A stretch of DNA of 64,000 nucleotides from assembly GCF_031085175.1 (NCBI RefSeq), contig NZ_JAVHUY010000014.1, positions 62,001 to 126,000 of the forward strand. Direction: 5' to 3'. The stretch comes from Phytohabitans maris (lineage in GTDB: Bacteria; Actinomycetota; Actinomycetes; Mycobacteriales; Micromonosporaceae). A program made the translations under genes and the position numbers. Below, in pieces: positions 36,399 to 44,783 of this stretch (its first letter is position 1; each line of letters opens with the position of its first letter). Under the pieces are notes generated by a model. The model searched no databases. It saw only the letters and a program-made list of their open reading frames with translations, and was not told where the DNA came from.

Positions 36399-37868
36399 TT
36401 AACCAGCCATCGGGTTGGGGAGAGGCGCCCACACGTCGGTGAGTGGGTCGGTGGCCAGTCGCATCGCGGTGGTCGCCTTGACCGGCAGCGGGCCGTCGCG
36501 CAGCTCGGGGCGGGCGGCCCGGCTCCACAGTAGCGCCGGCGTGATCCCGTAGGCGCGGGAGAAGGCGGCCACCTGCTCGGCGAGCGCGCCGCTGACCGCG
36601 GCGGCCAGGAGCTTGGCGCGCAGGTCCCGCGGGTCGTCGGTGACCAGGTCGCCGAGGAGCGGCGGCGCCTCCAGGCCGTGGGCGCGCAGGGTGGCCGGGC
36701 TGATCCGCACGCCGCCGAAGTCCCGGTACACCAGCCGGGTCGGGTGGCCGTCGCGGAGCACGACGAGGCTGTTCTGGCCGTGGGCTTCCAGGGCGACGCC
36801 GCGGCGCAGCAGGTGCAGCAGCGGGTCGAGCAGCACGCCGGCGAGGGCGGTGAAGAAGCCGAGCGGGTCGGGCAGCGGGTGGCCGGCGCGCACCGCGGCG
36901 GCGAGCGCGGCGAGCGGGACGGCGACCTCCCCGGCGGCCAGGCGGGGGGCGCGGCGGCGCAGGTAGGCCAGGCTCCGGGACGGCTCCCCGTCGACCAGGA
37001 CGGCGCCGGCCCGCTCCTCGGCCAGCACTTCGAGGCCGGGCGTGGCGAGGGCGCGTAGCAGCGCGGTCACCGCCGGCCCGTTGCGCACCGCGGCTGGCGA
37101 CACGGTCCGCACCGCGGAGGTCATCCGCACGTCCACCGCCGTCTTCACCTGGTCGAAACCCCCCACCGGCGCCATCGTGCGCAGGCTCATCAGGGGCCGC
37201 GCCGGCACGCGTCCCACCGGCAGCAGCCACGGGTACGCGTCGAGCACGTGCTCGGCCTGCCAGGGGTGGACCAGCAGCAGGGGCGGACCGTCGCCCCACC
37301 ACCGGGCCGGCGGCACCCGCACCACGTGCAGCCGGACGACCGGGCGGTGCTCGGGCGCGTAGCGGAGCACCTCCAGTGTGGACATGCCCAGGCGGGTGCG
37401 GCAGCAGGGGTGCAGGGGGTGTCCGTCCACGACGGACTGTTCCAGCCGCGGGAGGGTGCCGGTGAGGGTGGGCTCCGGTTGGGGGGCGGTGCGGGCCAGG
37501 GCGAGGTTGGCGACGCTGTTGTCGACCTCGACGGCGAACCCGGGGTGGCCCAGCGCCCGGGCCAGCGTGCCCGGGTCGGTGTGCGGTGTGGTGCCGAGGC
37601 GCAGGGTGAGGCCGTCGGGTGCCGGCGCGTACGCCTCGGCCGCCTCCGCCGGCCCGGCCAGCGCCCCGGCGGAGGTGTGGACGGTGAGGCGGCCGCCGGC
37701 GCGTTCGCGGCGCAGGACGCCGGGGATCGGCTCGCGGGCGTACGCGCCCCAGAGGCGGGCGAGCACCGCGGCCCGGGCGCCGGGCAGCGCCCGCTCGAAC
37801 GGGGTGACCAGGTCCGGCCGGTCGCGGCGGAGCGCGGCCAGGGTGGCGGCCGGGTCGGGGGCGTGCAC
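36399..37868 (-). CDS. NIS siderophore synthetase (IucA/IucC family), first gene
   Basis: 489 aa from GTG 37868. Motifs: V-V-D-G-H-P-L-H-P-C-C-R-T-R-L-G near 146-161 (again R for the family Lys), V-K-T-A-V-D-V-R-M-T-S near 241-251, E-A-H-G-Q-N-S-L near 343-350 and Y-R-D-F-G-G near 361-366. It is shorter than the neighbouring paralogue and diverged from it, suggesting a different half-reaction. The promoter side carries the TCCTAGGA motif also found at the GntR gene. I saw no convincing iron-box (IdeR/DmdR). Confidence 0.88.
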   Translation of the reverse strand: MHAPDPAATLAALRRDRPDLVTPFERALPGARAAVLARLWGAYAREPIPGVLRRERAGGRLTVHTSAGALAGPAEAAEAYAPAPDGLTLRLGTTPHTDPGTLARALGHPGFAVEVDNSVANLALARTAPQPEPTLTGTLPRLEQSVVDGHPLHPCCRTRLGMSTLEVLRYAPEHRPVVRLHVVRVPPARWWGDGPPLLLVHPWQAEHVLDAYPWLLPVGRVPARPLMSLRTMAPVGGFDQVKTAVDVRMTSAVRTVSPAAVRNGPAVTALLRALATPGLEVLAEERAGAVLVDGEPSRSLAYLRRRAPRLAAGEVAVPLAALAAAVRAGHPLPDPLGFFTALAGVLLDPLLHLLRRGVALEAHGQNSLVVLRDGHPTRLVYRDFGGVRISPATLRAHGLEAPPLLGDLVTDDPRDLRAKLLAAAVSGALAEQVAAFSRAYGITPALLWSRAARPELRDGPLPVKATTAMRLATDPLTDVWAPLPNPMAG

Positions 37869-37923
37869 CCGCCCATTCTTCGGGGTGCCGCCACCGCGTC
37901 CCGCTCCGGGGCTCCACCTAGCA

Positions 37924-37949
37924 TCCTAGGACGCCTTACGGGTTGTGCC
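37924..37949 (-). promoter_or_regulatory. shared TCCTAGGA motif upstream of NIS operon
   Basis: Matches 26890-26914 over 26 positions with one substitution and one indel. Near it the plus strand also carries CTAGCATCCTAGG, i.e. a CCTAG element duplicated with a short spacing. It lies 56-81 bp upstream of the NIS operon start. Confidence 0.6.
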
Positions 37950-38075
37950 TACCGTCACAGGGCAGGCGAGAGGCTGATCACCGGCAACCTGAGGCGCACG
38001 GGTAGCATCCGGCGGCGGCGCGCTCGCGGGGGCGGTGGCGTGCCTTCCGCGGCGCGACAGGGGAGGAGCGTCGGC

Positions 38076-40853
38076 GTGGACGGATCGGTACGCCTCGCGG
38101 TGGACCTGGGTACGACGCACACGGTGGCGGTGGTGCGGCGGGGTGGGCAGGAGCCGCGGGCGCTGCTGTTCGACGGCACGCCGCTGCTGTCATCGGGTGT
38201 GTTCGTGGACGCGGAGGGCGGGCTACACACCGGCCGGGACGGCACCCGGCTGGGCGGTGCGTCGCCGGAGCGGTTCGAGCCGCATCCCAAGCGCCGGGTC
38301 GACGAGGGCACGGTGCTGCTCGGCGAGCACGAGGTGCCGGTGGAGCAGCTGCTCGCGGCGAGCCTGCGGCGGGTGGCGGACGAGGCCCGTACGGCCGGGG
38401 TGTCGCCGGCGGGCGGGACGGTGCTCACCTGCCCGGCGGACTGGGGGCAGCCGCGGCGCAACGTGCTGCGCGCGGCGGCGTGGCGGGCCGGGTTGGGTCA
38501 GGTGACGCTGCTGGACGAGCCGATCGCGGCGGCGACGTACTGCGTGCAGGTGCTCGGTCAGCAGGTGCCGCCGGGTGGCTGCCTCGGGGTGTTCGACTTC
38601 GGCGGCGGCACGTTCGACGTGGCGGTGGTGCGAAGGGAGCCGGCCGGGCTGCGGGTGCTGGCGACCGGTGGCCTGGACGACCTGGGCGGTCTGGACGTGG
38701 ACTCGGCGTTGGTGGCGCACCTGGGTCAGTTGGTGGCGGTGCGGGATCCGGAGCTGTGGCGGCGGCTGGAGCAGCCGGCGGACGGGGAGCAGCGGCGCGA
38801 GCGGCAGGCGTTCTGGTCGGAGGTGCGGGCGGCGAAGGAGATGCTGTCGCGTTCGTCGACGGCGCCGGTGCACGTGCCGGGGCGGGTGGAGCCGATGCAT
38901 CTGACCCGGGACGAGCTGGAGCGGGTCGGTGGTCCGCTGGTGGCGCGGGCGGTGGACGAGACGCGGCGGGTGTTGCAGCGGGCGGGTGTGGAGCCGGCGC
39001 AGCTGGCGGGTCTGTTGCTGGTGGGTGGTTCGAGCCGGATGCCGCTGGTGGCGAGCCGGTTGCACGCGCGGTTGGGGGTGGCGCCGTCGGTGCCGGAGCA
39101 GCCGGAGCTGCCGGTGGCGTACGGGGCGCTGGTGTACGCGATGGCGGCCGCCGCGGCCACGGGCCCGGTGACGGGTACGGCGGGTGGTGCGGCGTTTCCG
39201 GTGTCCGGCCCGTTCGGGTCGCCGGCGGGGCCGTATCCGGTGTCGTCGCCGTTCCCGGTGGGTGTGGTGTCGGCGCCGATTCCGGCGTCGCCGGCGCCGG
39301 TCTTTCCCGCGTCTGCGCCGCCGGGTGGCGGTCCGGGGATGATGGCGCCGCCGCGGCCGCCGATGGGCCCGCCGGTGGTGAGGCCGGCGCCGCGCAGGCG
39401 GCGGCCGGTGCGCCGGGCGGTGTTCGCGGGTGTGGTGTTCGTGCTGGTCGGTGCGTTGGTGGCCGGTGTGGTGCAGGGCGGCAGGTGGCTGCGGCGCACG
39501 ATCGACGGCGCGGGTGACGGGTTGGGCAGCGGGTTGCAGTTCGGGCAGCCGGGTGGCACGGCGGCGGGTGGCAAGGGGGAGTTGGTGACGGCGGCCGCGG
39601 TGCCGCTGTCGCAGCCGGGTGCGGCGGCGGTGGCGGTCTCCGGGCAGGACGTGGTGGTGGCCGCGGTGGGCAGTGGTTTCACCGAGGTGAAGGCGTTGCC
39701 GAGCGGTGGGGGAGAGGCGCGCTGGACGACGCGGGTGCCGGTCGAGCCGGAGGGGGTGAAGCTGACCGCGGTCGGTGACCTGATCGTGGTCGACGGCGAC
39801 AACTCGGCGACGGACGGCGGTGACGACGTGCGGGCGGTGCTGGCGGCCGCCGGCGGGAAGCTGTTGTGGCGCAACGTGTGGGAGGGGCGCGTCGATGTCG
39901 CGTATCTGGGCACCGATGTGGTGGTGGACGTGGACGACTCGTTCGACGGGCATCAGTTGCTGCGGGTGGATCTGCGTACCGGGCGGCAGAAGTGGAAGCG
40001 GGTGCCGGGTAGTGAGCAGACGCTGACGATCGACGACCATCGGGTGGAGCCGGTGCGGCAGTGGGTGGGGGTCAAGGGTGGGGTGCTGCCGGGGGTGGAC
40101 GGGGTGCTGTACGACGCGCTGACCGCCGGTACGGATTCGGTGGTGGAGTTGGAGGAGGGCGAGGGGACCGGTGCGGTGGTGAACGCCGTGACCGGCAAGC
40201 CGCGCTCGACCGGGCCGCTGCCGCTGCGGGACGACTTCTGGACGGTGTTCGGCGGTCAGGTGGTCGGTGTGCAGAACGAGGCGGTGGGCAAGGCGCGGGA
40301 TGTGCTGGCGGGGTACAAGCTGTCGGGCTTCGGGTTGGCCTGGTCGATGCCGTTGCCGGCGGGGCAGGAGGTGGAGCGGGTCAAGCCGTGCGGGCAGTTC
40401 CTGGTGTGCGCGGCGATCGAGGCGGGGGAGCAGAGCCGGGTGGTGGCGGTGGACGTGCGTAGTGGCGAGGAGGCGTGGAAGGCGCCGGTGGAGTCGGGGG
40501 ACGACGCGGGCTGGTACGTGACGGCGGCGGGGCTGGTGTTGGGGGAGGCGACGTTCGCGGCGGTGACGGAGGGGAGTGTTCTGGCTCCGGACGGTAAGGT
40601 GTTGTGGCCGTTGCCGGACGGGGCGTCGGTGGAGGCTGTCCACGGTGGACGGATGGCGCTGCGGGCGGCGGGGCTGAAGGGCACGGACGTGGCGTGGCAG
40701 GTGTTCGTGGCGGACGCGGGTGACGGTAAGGCGACCAGGGCGGTGGAGGTGGGCGCGGATCCGCCGGAGCAGTTGGCGCTGGCTGGTGACGTGCTGGGTG
40801 TGGTGACCAAGGACCGCCGGGTGTTGGTGTTACGGGTTCAGAGCGTTGAGTGA
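38076..40853 (+). CDS. Hsp70-like ATPase fused through a membrane helix to an extracellular beta-propeller
   Basis: 925 aa from GTG 38076, with GGGGAGGAG 8 nt upstream. Residues 1-355 have the actin/Hsp70 fold: D-L-G-T-T-H-T (10-16), D-F-G-G-G-T-F-D (174-181) and V-G-G-S-S-R-M-P (316-323). Residues 360-440 are Pro/Gly-rich, and 447-467 form a single transmembrane helix after a basic R-R-R-R-P-V-R-R stop. Residues ~495-925 are repeated beta-strand units of PQQ-propeller type (L-W-R-N..., A-W-S-M..., A-W-K-A...). No Hsp70 substrate-binding domain is present. The layout suggests an outside sensor linked to an inside ATPase. A related tail-anchored Hsp70 lies at 56.5 kb. Confidence 0.88.
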   Translation: MDGSVRLAVDLGTTHTVAVVRRGGQEPRALLFDGTPLLSSGVFVDAEGGLHTGRDGTRLGGASPERFEPHPKRRVDEGTVLLGEHEVPVEQLLAASLRRVADEARTAGVSPAGGTVLTCPADWGQPRRNVLRAAAWRAGLGQVTLLDEPIAAATYCVQVLGQQVPPGGCLGVFDFGGGTFDVAVVRREPAGLRVLATGGLDDLGGLDVDSALVAHLGQLVAVRDPELWRRLEQPADGEQRRERQAFWSEVRAAKEMLSRSSTAPVHVPGRVEPMHLTRDELERVGGPLVARAVDETRRVLQRAGVEPAQLAGLLLVGGSSRMPLVASRLHARLGVAPSVPEQPELPVAYGALVYAMAAAAATGPVTGTAGGAAFPVSGPFGSPAGPYPVSSPFPVGVVSAPIPASPAPVFPASAPPGGGPGMMAPPRPPMGPPVVRPAPRRRRPVRRAVFAGVVFVLVGALVAGVVQGGRWLRRTIDGAGDGLGSGLQFGQPGGTAAGGKGELVTAAAVPLSQPGAAAVAVSGQDVVVAAVGSGFTEVKALPSGGGEARWTTRVPVEPEGVKLTAVGDLIVVDGDNSATDGGDDVRAVLAAAGGKLLWRNVWEGRVDVAYLGTDVVVDVDDSFDGHQLLRVDLRTGRQKWKRVPGSEQTLTIDDHRVEPVRQWVGVKGGVLPGVDGVLYDALTAGTDSVVELEEGEGTGAVVNAVTGKPRSTGPLPLRDDFWTVFGGQVVGVQNEAVGKARDVLAGYKLSGFGLAWSMPLPAGQEVERVKPCGQFLVCAAIEAGEQSRVVAVDVRSGEEAWKAPVESGDDAGWYVTAAGLVLGEATFAAVTEGSVLAPDGKVLWPLPDGASVEAVHGGRMALRAAGLKGTDVAWQVFVADAGDGKATRAVEVGADPPEQLALAGDVLGVVTKDRRVLVLRVQSVE

Positions 40854-41071
40854 CGACGCCCGTCCGGTTTACCGGGCTTGTGGTGGTTGGTCCGTGGGGT
40901 TTCCGGCTAGATCGTCGCCTGGGGTCACCGACGTTTGGATGATGCGAGTACTGTTCCGGATCGTTGCCTGACCCCTCCGGCGATCCGCCGGGCTCTCGGG
41001 GCAACGCGGCGGCGGGGTCGCCCCGTCGTACGTGCAGCAGAAGTCTGTCCACGGGAGGAAAGGACCCCTTC

Positions 41072-41941
41072 GTGACCACCCCTGTCTCGGCCCGTCCCCA
41101 TCCGGGCACCGCAATGACCGACGAGCAGCGCGCCAACTTCGAGCGGGACGGTTTCATCGTCGTGCCCGGCGTGCTCTCCGAGGACGAGGTCGCCCACTAC
41201 GCGGCCGCCGTTGACCGGGTCTACGAGGAGCACGCCGCCGCCGGCAAGCTCGCCGCCGACCGGTCGCTGCACAAGCTCAACGCGGTCGGCAGCTGCAACG
41301 ACCTGGCGCCGCTGCTGGACCACCCGAAGGTGTTCGGCCTGGTGTGGTCGATGCTCGGCTGGAACGTGCACGTGTACCACTCGCACCTGGACGTGCACCC
41401 GCCGCTGACCGAGAAGAAGCCGTTCCGGTTCGAGTGGCACCAGGACGGCGGGCGGCAAAACCGCGAGATCGAGTCGGACCCGCGCCCGCGGATGTCGGTG
41501 AAGATCGCGTACTGGCTGTCGGACGTGTCCCAGGCCGGCCGGGGCAACTTCCAGGTCGTGCCGGGCAGCCACCTCACCAACTGGATCGCCGGGCCGCCGC
41601 GCCGCGACGTGGAGTGGCCCAACCCGGAGGGCGCGATCGAGGTGACCGCCAACCCCGGTGACGCGGTCTTCTTCGACCGGCGGATCTGGCACGCCCGGTC
41701 CAACAACTACTCGCAGATCACCCGCAAGGGCGTCTTCTTCGGGTACACGTACCGGTGGGTGCACACCCGGGAGACGACCGACGACCTGCCGGGTCTGACG
41801 CCGGTGCAGCGGCAGCTGATCGGGCTCGAGGACGGCGACGGTGACCACGCGTGGGGTCACTACCCGGAGCAGGTCCCGCTGTACGGGCTGCTGAAGGAGA
41901 ACGACCTGCTCGACCCGAAGCACCCGCCGCTCAAGCCGTAG
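41072..41941 (+). CDS. phytanoyl-CoA dioxygenase family (PhyH/EctD-like) protein
   Basis: 289 aa from GTG 41072, supported by GGGAGGAAAGGA 8 nt before it; the core starts about 14 residues later. Fe(II)/2-oxoglutarate motif: F-E-W-H-Q-D-G near 123-129 (HxD) and the distal W-H-A-R-S-N-N near 205-211 (His and Arg). The overall pattern resembles ectoine hydroxylase and related secondary-metabolism hydroxylases. No ectoine genes are nearby, so the substrate is undefined. Followed by a good terminator hairpin. Confidence 0.9.
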   Translation: MTTPVSARPHPGTAMTDEQRANFERDGFIVVPGVLSEDEVAHYAAAVDRVYEEHAAAGKLAADRSLHKLNAVGSCNDLAPLLDHPKVFGLVWSMLGWNVHVYHSHLDVHPPLTEKKPFRFEWHQDGGRQNREIESDPRPRMSVKIAYWLSDVSQAGRGNFQVVPGSHLTNWIAGPPRRDVEWPNPEGAIEVTANPGDAVFFDRRIWHARSNNYSQITRKGVFFGYTYRWVHTRETTDDLPGLTPVQRQLIGLEDGDGDHAWGHYPEQVPLYGLLKENDLLDPKHPPLKP

Positions 41942-41959
41942 CGGCGCGCGTCTTCGCCG

Positions 41960-41996
41960 GGCCCGGCTTCCCCGTGTGGGGGCGCCGGGCCTTTCG
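41960..41996 (+). terminator. rho-independent terminator after PhyH gene
   Basis: GGCCCGGC (41960-41967) pairs with GCCGGGCC (41984-41991), followed by TTT, 19 bp after the PhyH stop. Confidence 0.75.
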
Positions 41997-42017
41997 CTGG
42001 CCTCCGCCCGCGCTCTA

Positions 42018-42037
42018 GTTGACATAATGTGCATTAT
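42018..42037 (+). promoter_or_regulatory. AT-rich promoter/operator-like palindrome
   Basis: TTGACA (perfect -35 consensus) runs straight into ATAATG-TG-CATTAT, a near-palindrome that is the most AT-rich patch in this part of the window. It lies 112 bp upstream of the next gene. Both activator and repressor readings are possible. Confidence 0.5.
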
Positions 42038-42148
42038 CGAACACCTGGGTATCCGTCCCTTGTGGCGTGTCGACCGCGTGTCGGTGGACGTTGTCGTACG
42101 GGGCTGGTAGGAAGCTGTCATCAAACACGTGTACGGAAGAGGTTCGTG

Positions 42149-42862
42149 ATGGCACCCGCGCGCTCGGCCGTTCGAGGACTGTCCACCGACGACCTGCAGT
42201 CGATCCGCGACACGCTCGCCGCGGGCCGCAAGCCGCGGGTGATGTTCACCGAGGCGGCCGGTCAGATCGCCGGGCAGATCGGGCAGGTGTTGGAGCTCAC
42301 CGACCCGGAGCTGTCCGACGATTGGGTGGTGGTGCGGTTCGGCAAGGACGAGCTGCCCTTCTCCCCCACCGATTTGATCATCCCGCCCAAGGGTGCCAAG
42401 GCGGCACCGGCGAAGAAGGCGGCGCCGCCGCCCGAGCCCGCCGCTCCCCAGCCAGAGCTGAAGATCACGAGGTCGCCGGTGCCGGCGCCGCGCGAGGAGG
42501 CGAAAGTGACCACTGTGGACGAAGCACCCGCGGCGGCGGCGGTCGAGAAGCCCGCCACGCGCAAGACGGCCAAGGCGGCGAAGCCGAAGGCCCCGCCCGG
42601 CCTGACCGTGACCCTCTCCTACACCGAGGGCGAGTGGACGGTCGCGGCGACGCAGGGCGCCAAGTCGCTGGCGAAGCCGTACGTGGTGCGCCCGTCCGAG
42701 GCGCTGAAGATGGTGGCGCTGGTCGACGTGCCCGGGGTGCAGGAGGCGGTGGAGCAGATCCTGGCGGTGGAGCGCAGCGAGGCCGAGCAGCAGGCCGAAA
42801 AGCTGCGGGCCGAGCTCGCCGAGATCGAGGCGCGGCTGGCCGAGCTCCGCGACGTCGGCTGA
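42149..42862 (+). CDS. DUF6319-like protein
   Basis: 237 aa from ATG 42149. An N-terminal ~75-residue conserved domain (T-D-D-L-Q-S-I-R-D-T-L-A-A-G-R-K-P-R, F-T-E-A-A-G-Q-I) is followed by a low-complexity Ala/Pro/Lys linker (~85-145), a second conserved region (T-V-T-L-S-Y-T-E-G-E-W-T-V near 150-162) and a C-terminal coiled coil (~205-237). I associate this arrangement with DUF6319, sometimes mislabelled 'translation initiation factor' because of the linker. Function unknown. Confidence 0.65.
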   Translation: MAPARSAVRGLSTDDLQSIRDTLAAGRKPRVMFTEAAGQIAGQIGQVLELTDPELSDDWVVVRFGKDELPFSPTDLIIPPKGAKAAPAKKAAPPPEPAAPQPELKITRSPVPAPREEAKVTTVDEAPAAAAVEKPATRKTAKAAKPKAPPGLTVTLSYTEGEWTVAATQGAKSLAKPYVVRPSEALKMVALVDVPGVQEAVEQILAVERSEAEQQAEKLRAELAEIEARLAELRDVG

Positions 42863-42875
42863 GAAGGGGGGCGCG

Positions 42876-43334
42876 GTGGCCAGGTGGGAGGAGTTCGAGG
42901 GCGAGGCGCCGGAGCTGGCGGCGGCGGTGCGTCGGCTGCTCGACGCGCACCGGCACAAGACGATCGCCACGCTGCGCCGGGACGGCGGGCCGCGGATCAG
43001 CGGCATCGAGACCGAGTTCCGCGACGGCGACCTGTGGTTCGGCAGCATGTGGATGGCCCGCAAGGCGGTCGACCTGCTCCGCGACCCGCGGTTCGCGCTG
43101 CACAGCGGCAGCGAGGACCCGCCGGAGGGTGACCCGTCCACCTGGTCCGGCGACGCCAAGCTGTCCGGGCGCGCGGTGGAGTCCGGCCATCCGCCCGCGG
43201 GCGGCGATGAGCGCAGTCACCTGTTCCGCGCCGACATCGACGAGGTGGTCTGGACGAGGGTCGGCACTCCCGCCGACCACCTGCTGATCGACCTGTGGCG
43301 CGCCGGCGAGGGCCTGCGCCGCTTCAAACGCTGA
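42876..43334 (+). CDS. pyridoxamine 5'-phosphate oxidase-like flavin/F420-binding protein
   Basis: 152 aa from GTG 42876, 13 bp after the previous stop with GAGAAGGGGGG between. It has the split-barrel fold: H-K-T-I-A-T-L-R-R-D-G-G-P-R near 27-40 and G-D-L-W-F-G-S near 51-57, then a R-K-A-V-D-L-L-R-D-P-R segment. Such proteins bind FMN, F420 or haem and reduce diverse substrates; which cofactor is used here is unclear. Confidence 0.82.
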   Translation: MARWEEFEGEAPELAAAVRRLLDAHRHKTIATLRRDGGPRISGIETEFRDGDLWFGSMWMARKAVDLLRDPRFALHSGSEDPPEGDPSTWSGDAKLSGRAVESGHPPAGGDERSHLFRADIDEVVWTRVGTPADHLLIDLWRAGEGLRRFKR

Positions 43335-43372
43335 CCCCGCCTCCCGCCCCTTGGTGGGTGGCGGCTGGGGTG

Positions 43373-43401
43373 AGTGGGCAGTGTCCCCGACACTGCCCAC
43401 T
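43373..43401. terminator. perfect 13-bp hairpin
   Basis: AGTGGGCAGTGTC and GACACTGCCCACT flank a CCC loop, 38 bp after the PPOX-like stop. There is no T-run, which is common for actinobacterial terminators. Confidence 0.7.
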
Positions 43402-43586
43402 GCCTCGTCTGCCGCCCGCGGGCGGTGTCGGCACTCGACCCCGCGCCGCGGTGTGGGCGCCAGCTGCGCGATCGGTCGGGCACGCGGGCTTGGTCACCGC
43501 CCGTCTGCGTTCGGGCCAGGCCGAGCGCAGACGCTGAGGCCCGCGCCAACTCCATGATCGATGGCGACACACCGGGTCAGCCCGGT

Positions 43587-43634
43587 GATCGTGGTCGTCC
43601 GGTGCCCTTCCAGGGGCACCGAACCACCACGATC
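43587..43634. repeat. 48-bp palindromic repeat, family A copy 4
   Basis: GATCGTGGT...ACCACGATC arms with the inner GTGCCC / GGGGCAC pair, exactly 48 bp, in the convergent interval before cydB. Confidence 0.9.
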
Positions 43635-43787
43635 TCCCAACCACAGCATCGACCTTGGGATCCACGGATCCCGTGGCGAATCACTGCCCCAGGCGGGGCG
43701 GCTTTTCGCCACGGACGCGCCGCGATCCCGACGGACGCGTCGCGATCCCAGATCAAGGGAGAGCCAGCGGCCCGCGCGCGATCGCCC

Positions 43788-44783
43788 TCAGTGGTAGCCG
43801 TTGTCGGCGGTGGTGACGCGTTTGCGGAAGACCCAGTAGGTCCAGCCCTGGTAGAGCAGCACGAGCGGCGCGAAGATGGCCGCCACCCAGGTCATCAGGC
43901 GCAGCGTGTACGGGGACGAGGCCGCGTTGGTCACGGTGAGGTCGCCGGTCGGGAGCGTGGATGGGAGCACGGCCGGATACAGGGCGGTGAAGAGGGTCAC
44001 CACGAGCAGCCCGATCGTCAGGGCGGTCCCGACGAAGGCCCATCCTTCGCGGCGGGCGCGGTTGGCGGCCAGCGCCCCGCACAGGGTTGCCACCGACGCG
44101 GCGGCGGCGACGGCCGCGGCCGGTGCGGAGCGGGTCGTGAGGGTCCACACGGCGAACGCGGCCAGCGCGGCCAGGGCGAGCGGGCCGACCCGGGTGGCGG
44201 CGCGGGCGGCGCGGGCGCGGATCGGGGCCTCGGTCTTCAGGGCCAGGAAGACGGCGCCGTGGGTGACGAAGAGGCTGAGGGTCACCACGCCGCCGAGCAG
44301 GGCGTACGGGTGGAGCAGGTCGAGCAGGCCGCCGGTGTAGTCGCCGTCCGGGGCCAGGGGCAGGCCGCGGGCGATGTTGGCGAAGGCGACGCCCCACAGG
44401 AAGGCGGGTGCGGTGGAGCCGAAGACGATGGCGGCGTCCCAGCGGGCGCGCCAGGTGGGGTGGTCGCGCATGCCGCGGTACTCGAAGGCGACGCCGCGCA
44501 GGATGAGGGCGAGCAGGATGAGCAGCAGGGGCAGGTAGAGGGCGGAGAAGAGGGTGGCGTACCAGGCGGGGAACGCGGCGAACATGGCTCCGCCGGCGGT
44601 GATCACCCAGACCTCGTTGCCGTCCCAGACCGGGCCGATGGTGCCCAGGAGCATGCGGCGTTGGGGTTCGTCGCGGCCGAGGACGGGTAGTAGCGCGCCG
44701 ACGCCGAAGTCGAAGCCTTCCAGGACGAAGTAGCCGGTGAAGAGGGCGGCGACGAGGACGAACCAGACGGTGGTGAGTTCCAT
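43788..44783 (-). CDS. cydB: cytochrome bd oxidase subunit II
   Basis: 331 aa. It is a polytopic membrane protein with V-L-E-G-F-D-F-G-V-G near 20-29 and G-P-V-W-D-G-N-E-V-W near 49-58, both diagnostic of CydB. It shares one base with the cydA stop (TGATG), so the two subunits are coupled. Together with CydA it forms the high-affinity quinol oxidase used at low O2 or under respiratory stress. No cydCD assembly genes are in the window. Confidence 0.95.
   Translation of the reverse strand: MELTTVWFVLVAALFTGYFVLEGFDFGVGALLPVLGRDEPQRRMLLGTIGPVWDGNEVWVITAGGAMFAAFPAWYATLFSALYLPLLLILLALILRGVAFEYRGMRDHPTWRARWDAAIVFGSTAPAFLWGVAFANIARGLPLAPDGDYTGGLLDLLHPYALLGGVVTLSLFVTHGAVFLALKTEAPIRARAARAATRVGPLALAALAAFAVWTLTTRSAPAAAVAAAASVATLCGALAANRARREGWAFVGTALTIGLLVVTLFTALYPAVLPSTLPTGDLTVTNAASSPYTLRLMTWVAAIFAPLVLLYQGWTYWVFRKRVTTADNGYH

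Larger units (their letters stand above)
43335..43787. other. 453-bp convergent interval with hairpin and repeat
   Basis: Between the convergent PPOX-like gene and cydB I see a perfect 13-bp hairpin (43373-43401) and family A repeat copy 4 (43587-43634). No open reading frame of coding character was found. Confidence 0.7.

Noticed and set aside
34375-37917. 1180-residue open frame over the NIS operon in another minus-strand frame
   Set aside because: Pro/Arg/Gly-rich frame shadow with no family sequence; two IucA/IucC genes and a decarboxylase are encoded in the overlapping frames.
37869-38075. Iron-box (IdeR/DmdR type) between the NIS operon and the Hsp70 gene
   Set aside because: No TTAGGTTAGG-type dyad found; only the TCCTAGGA motif stands out.
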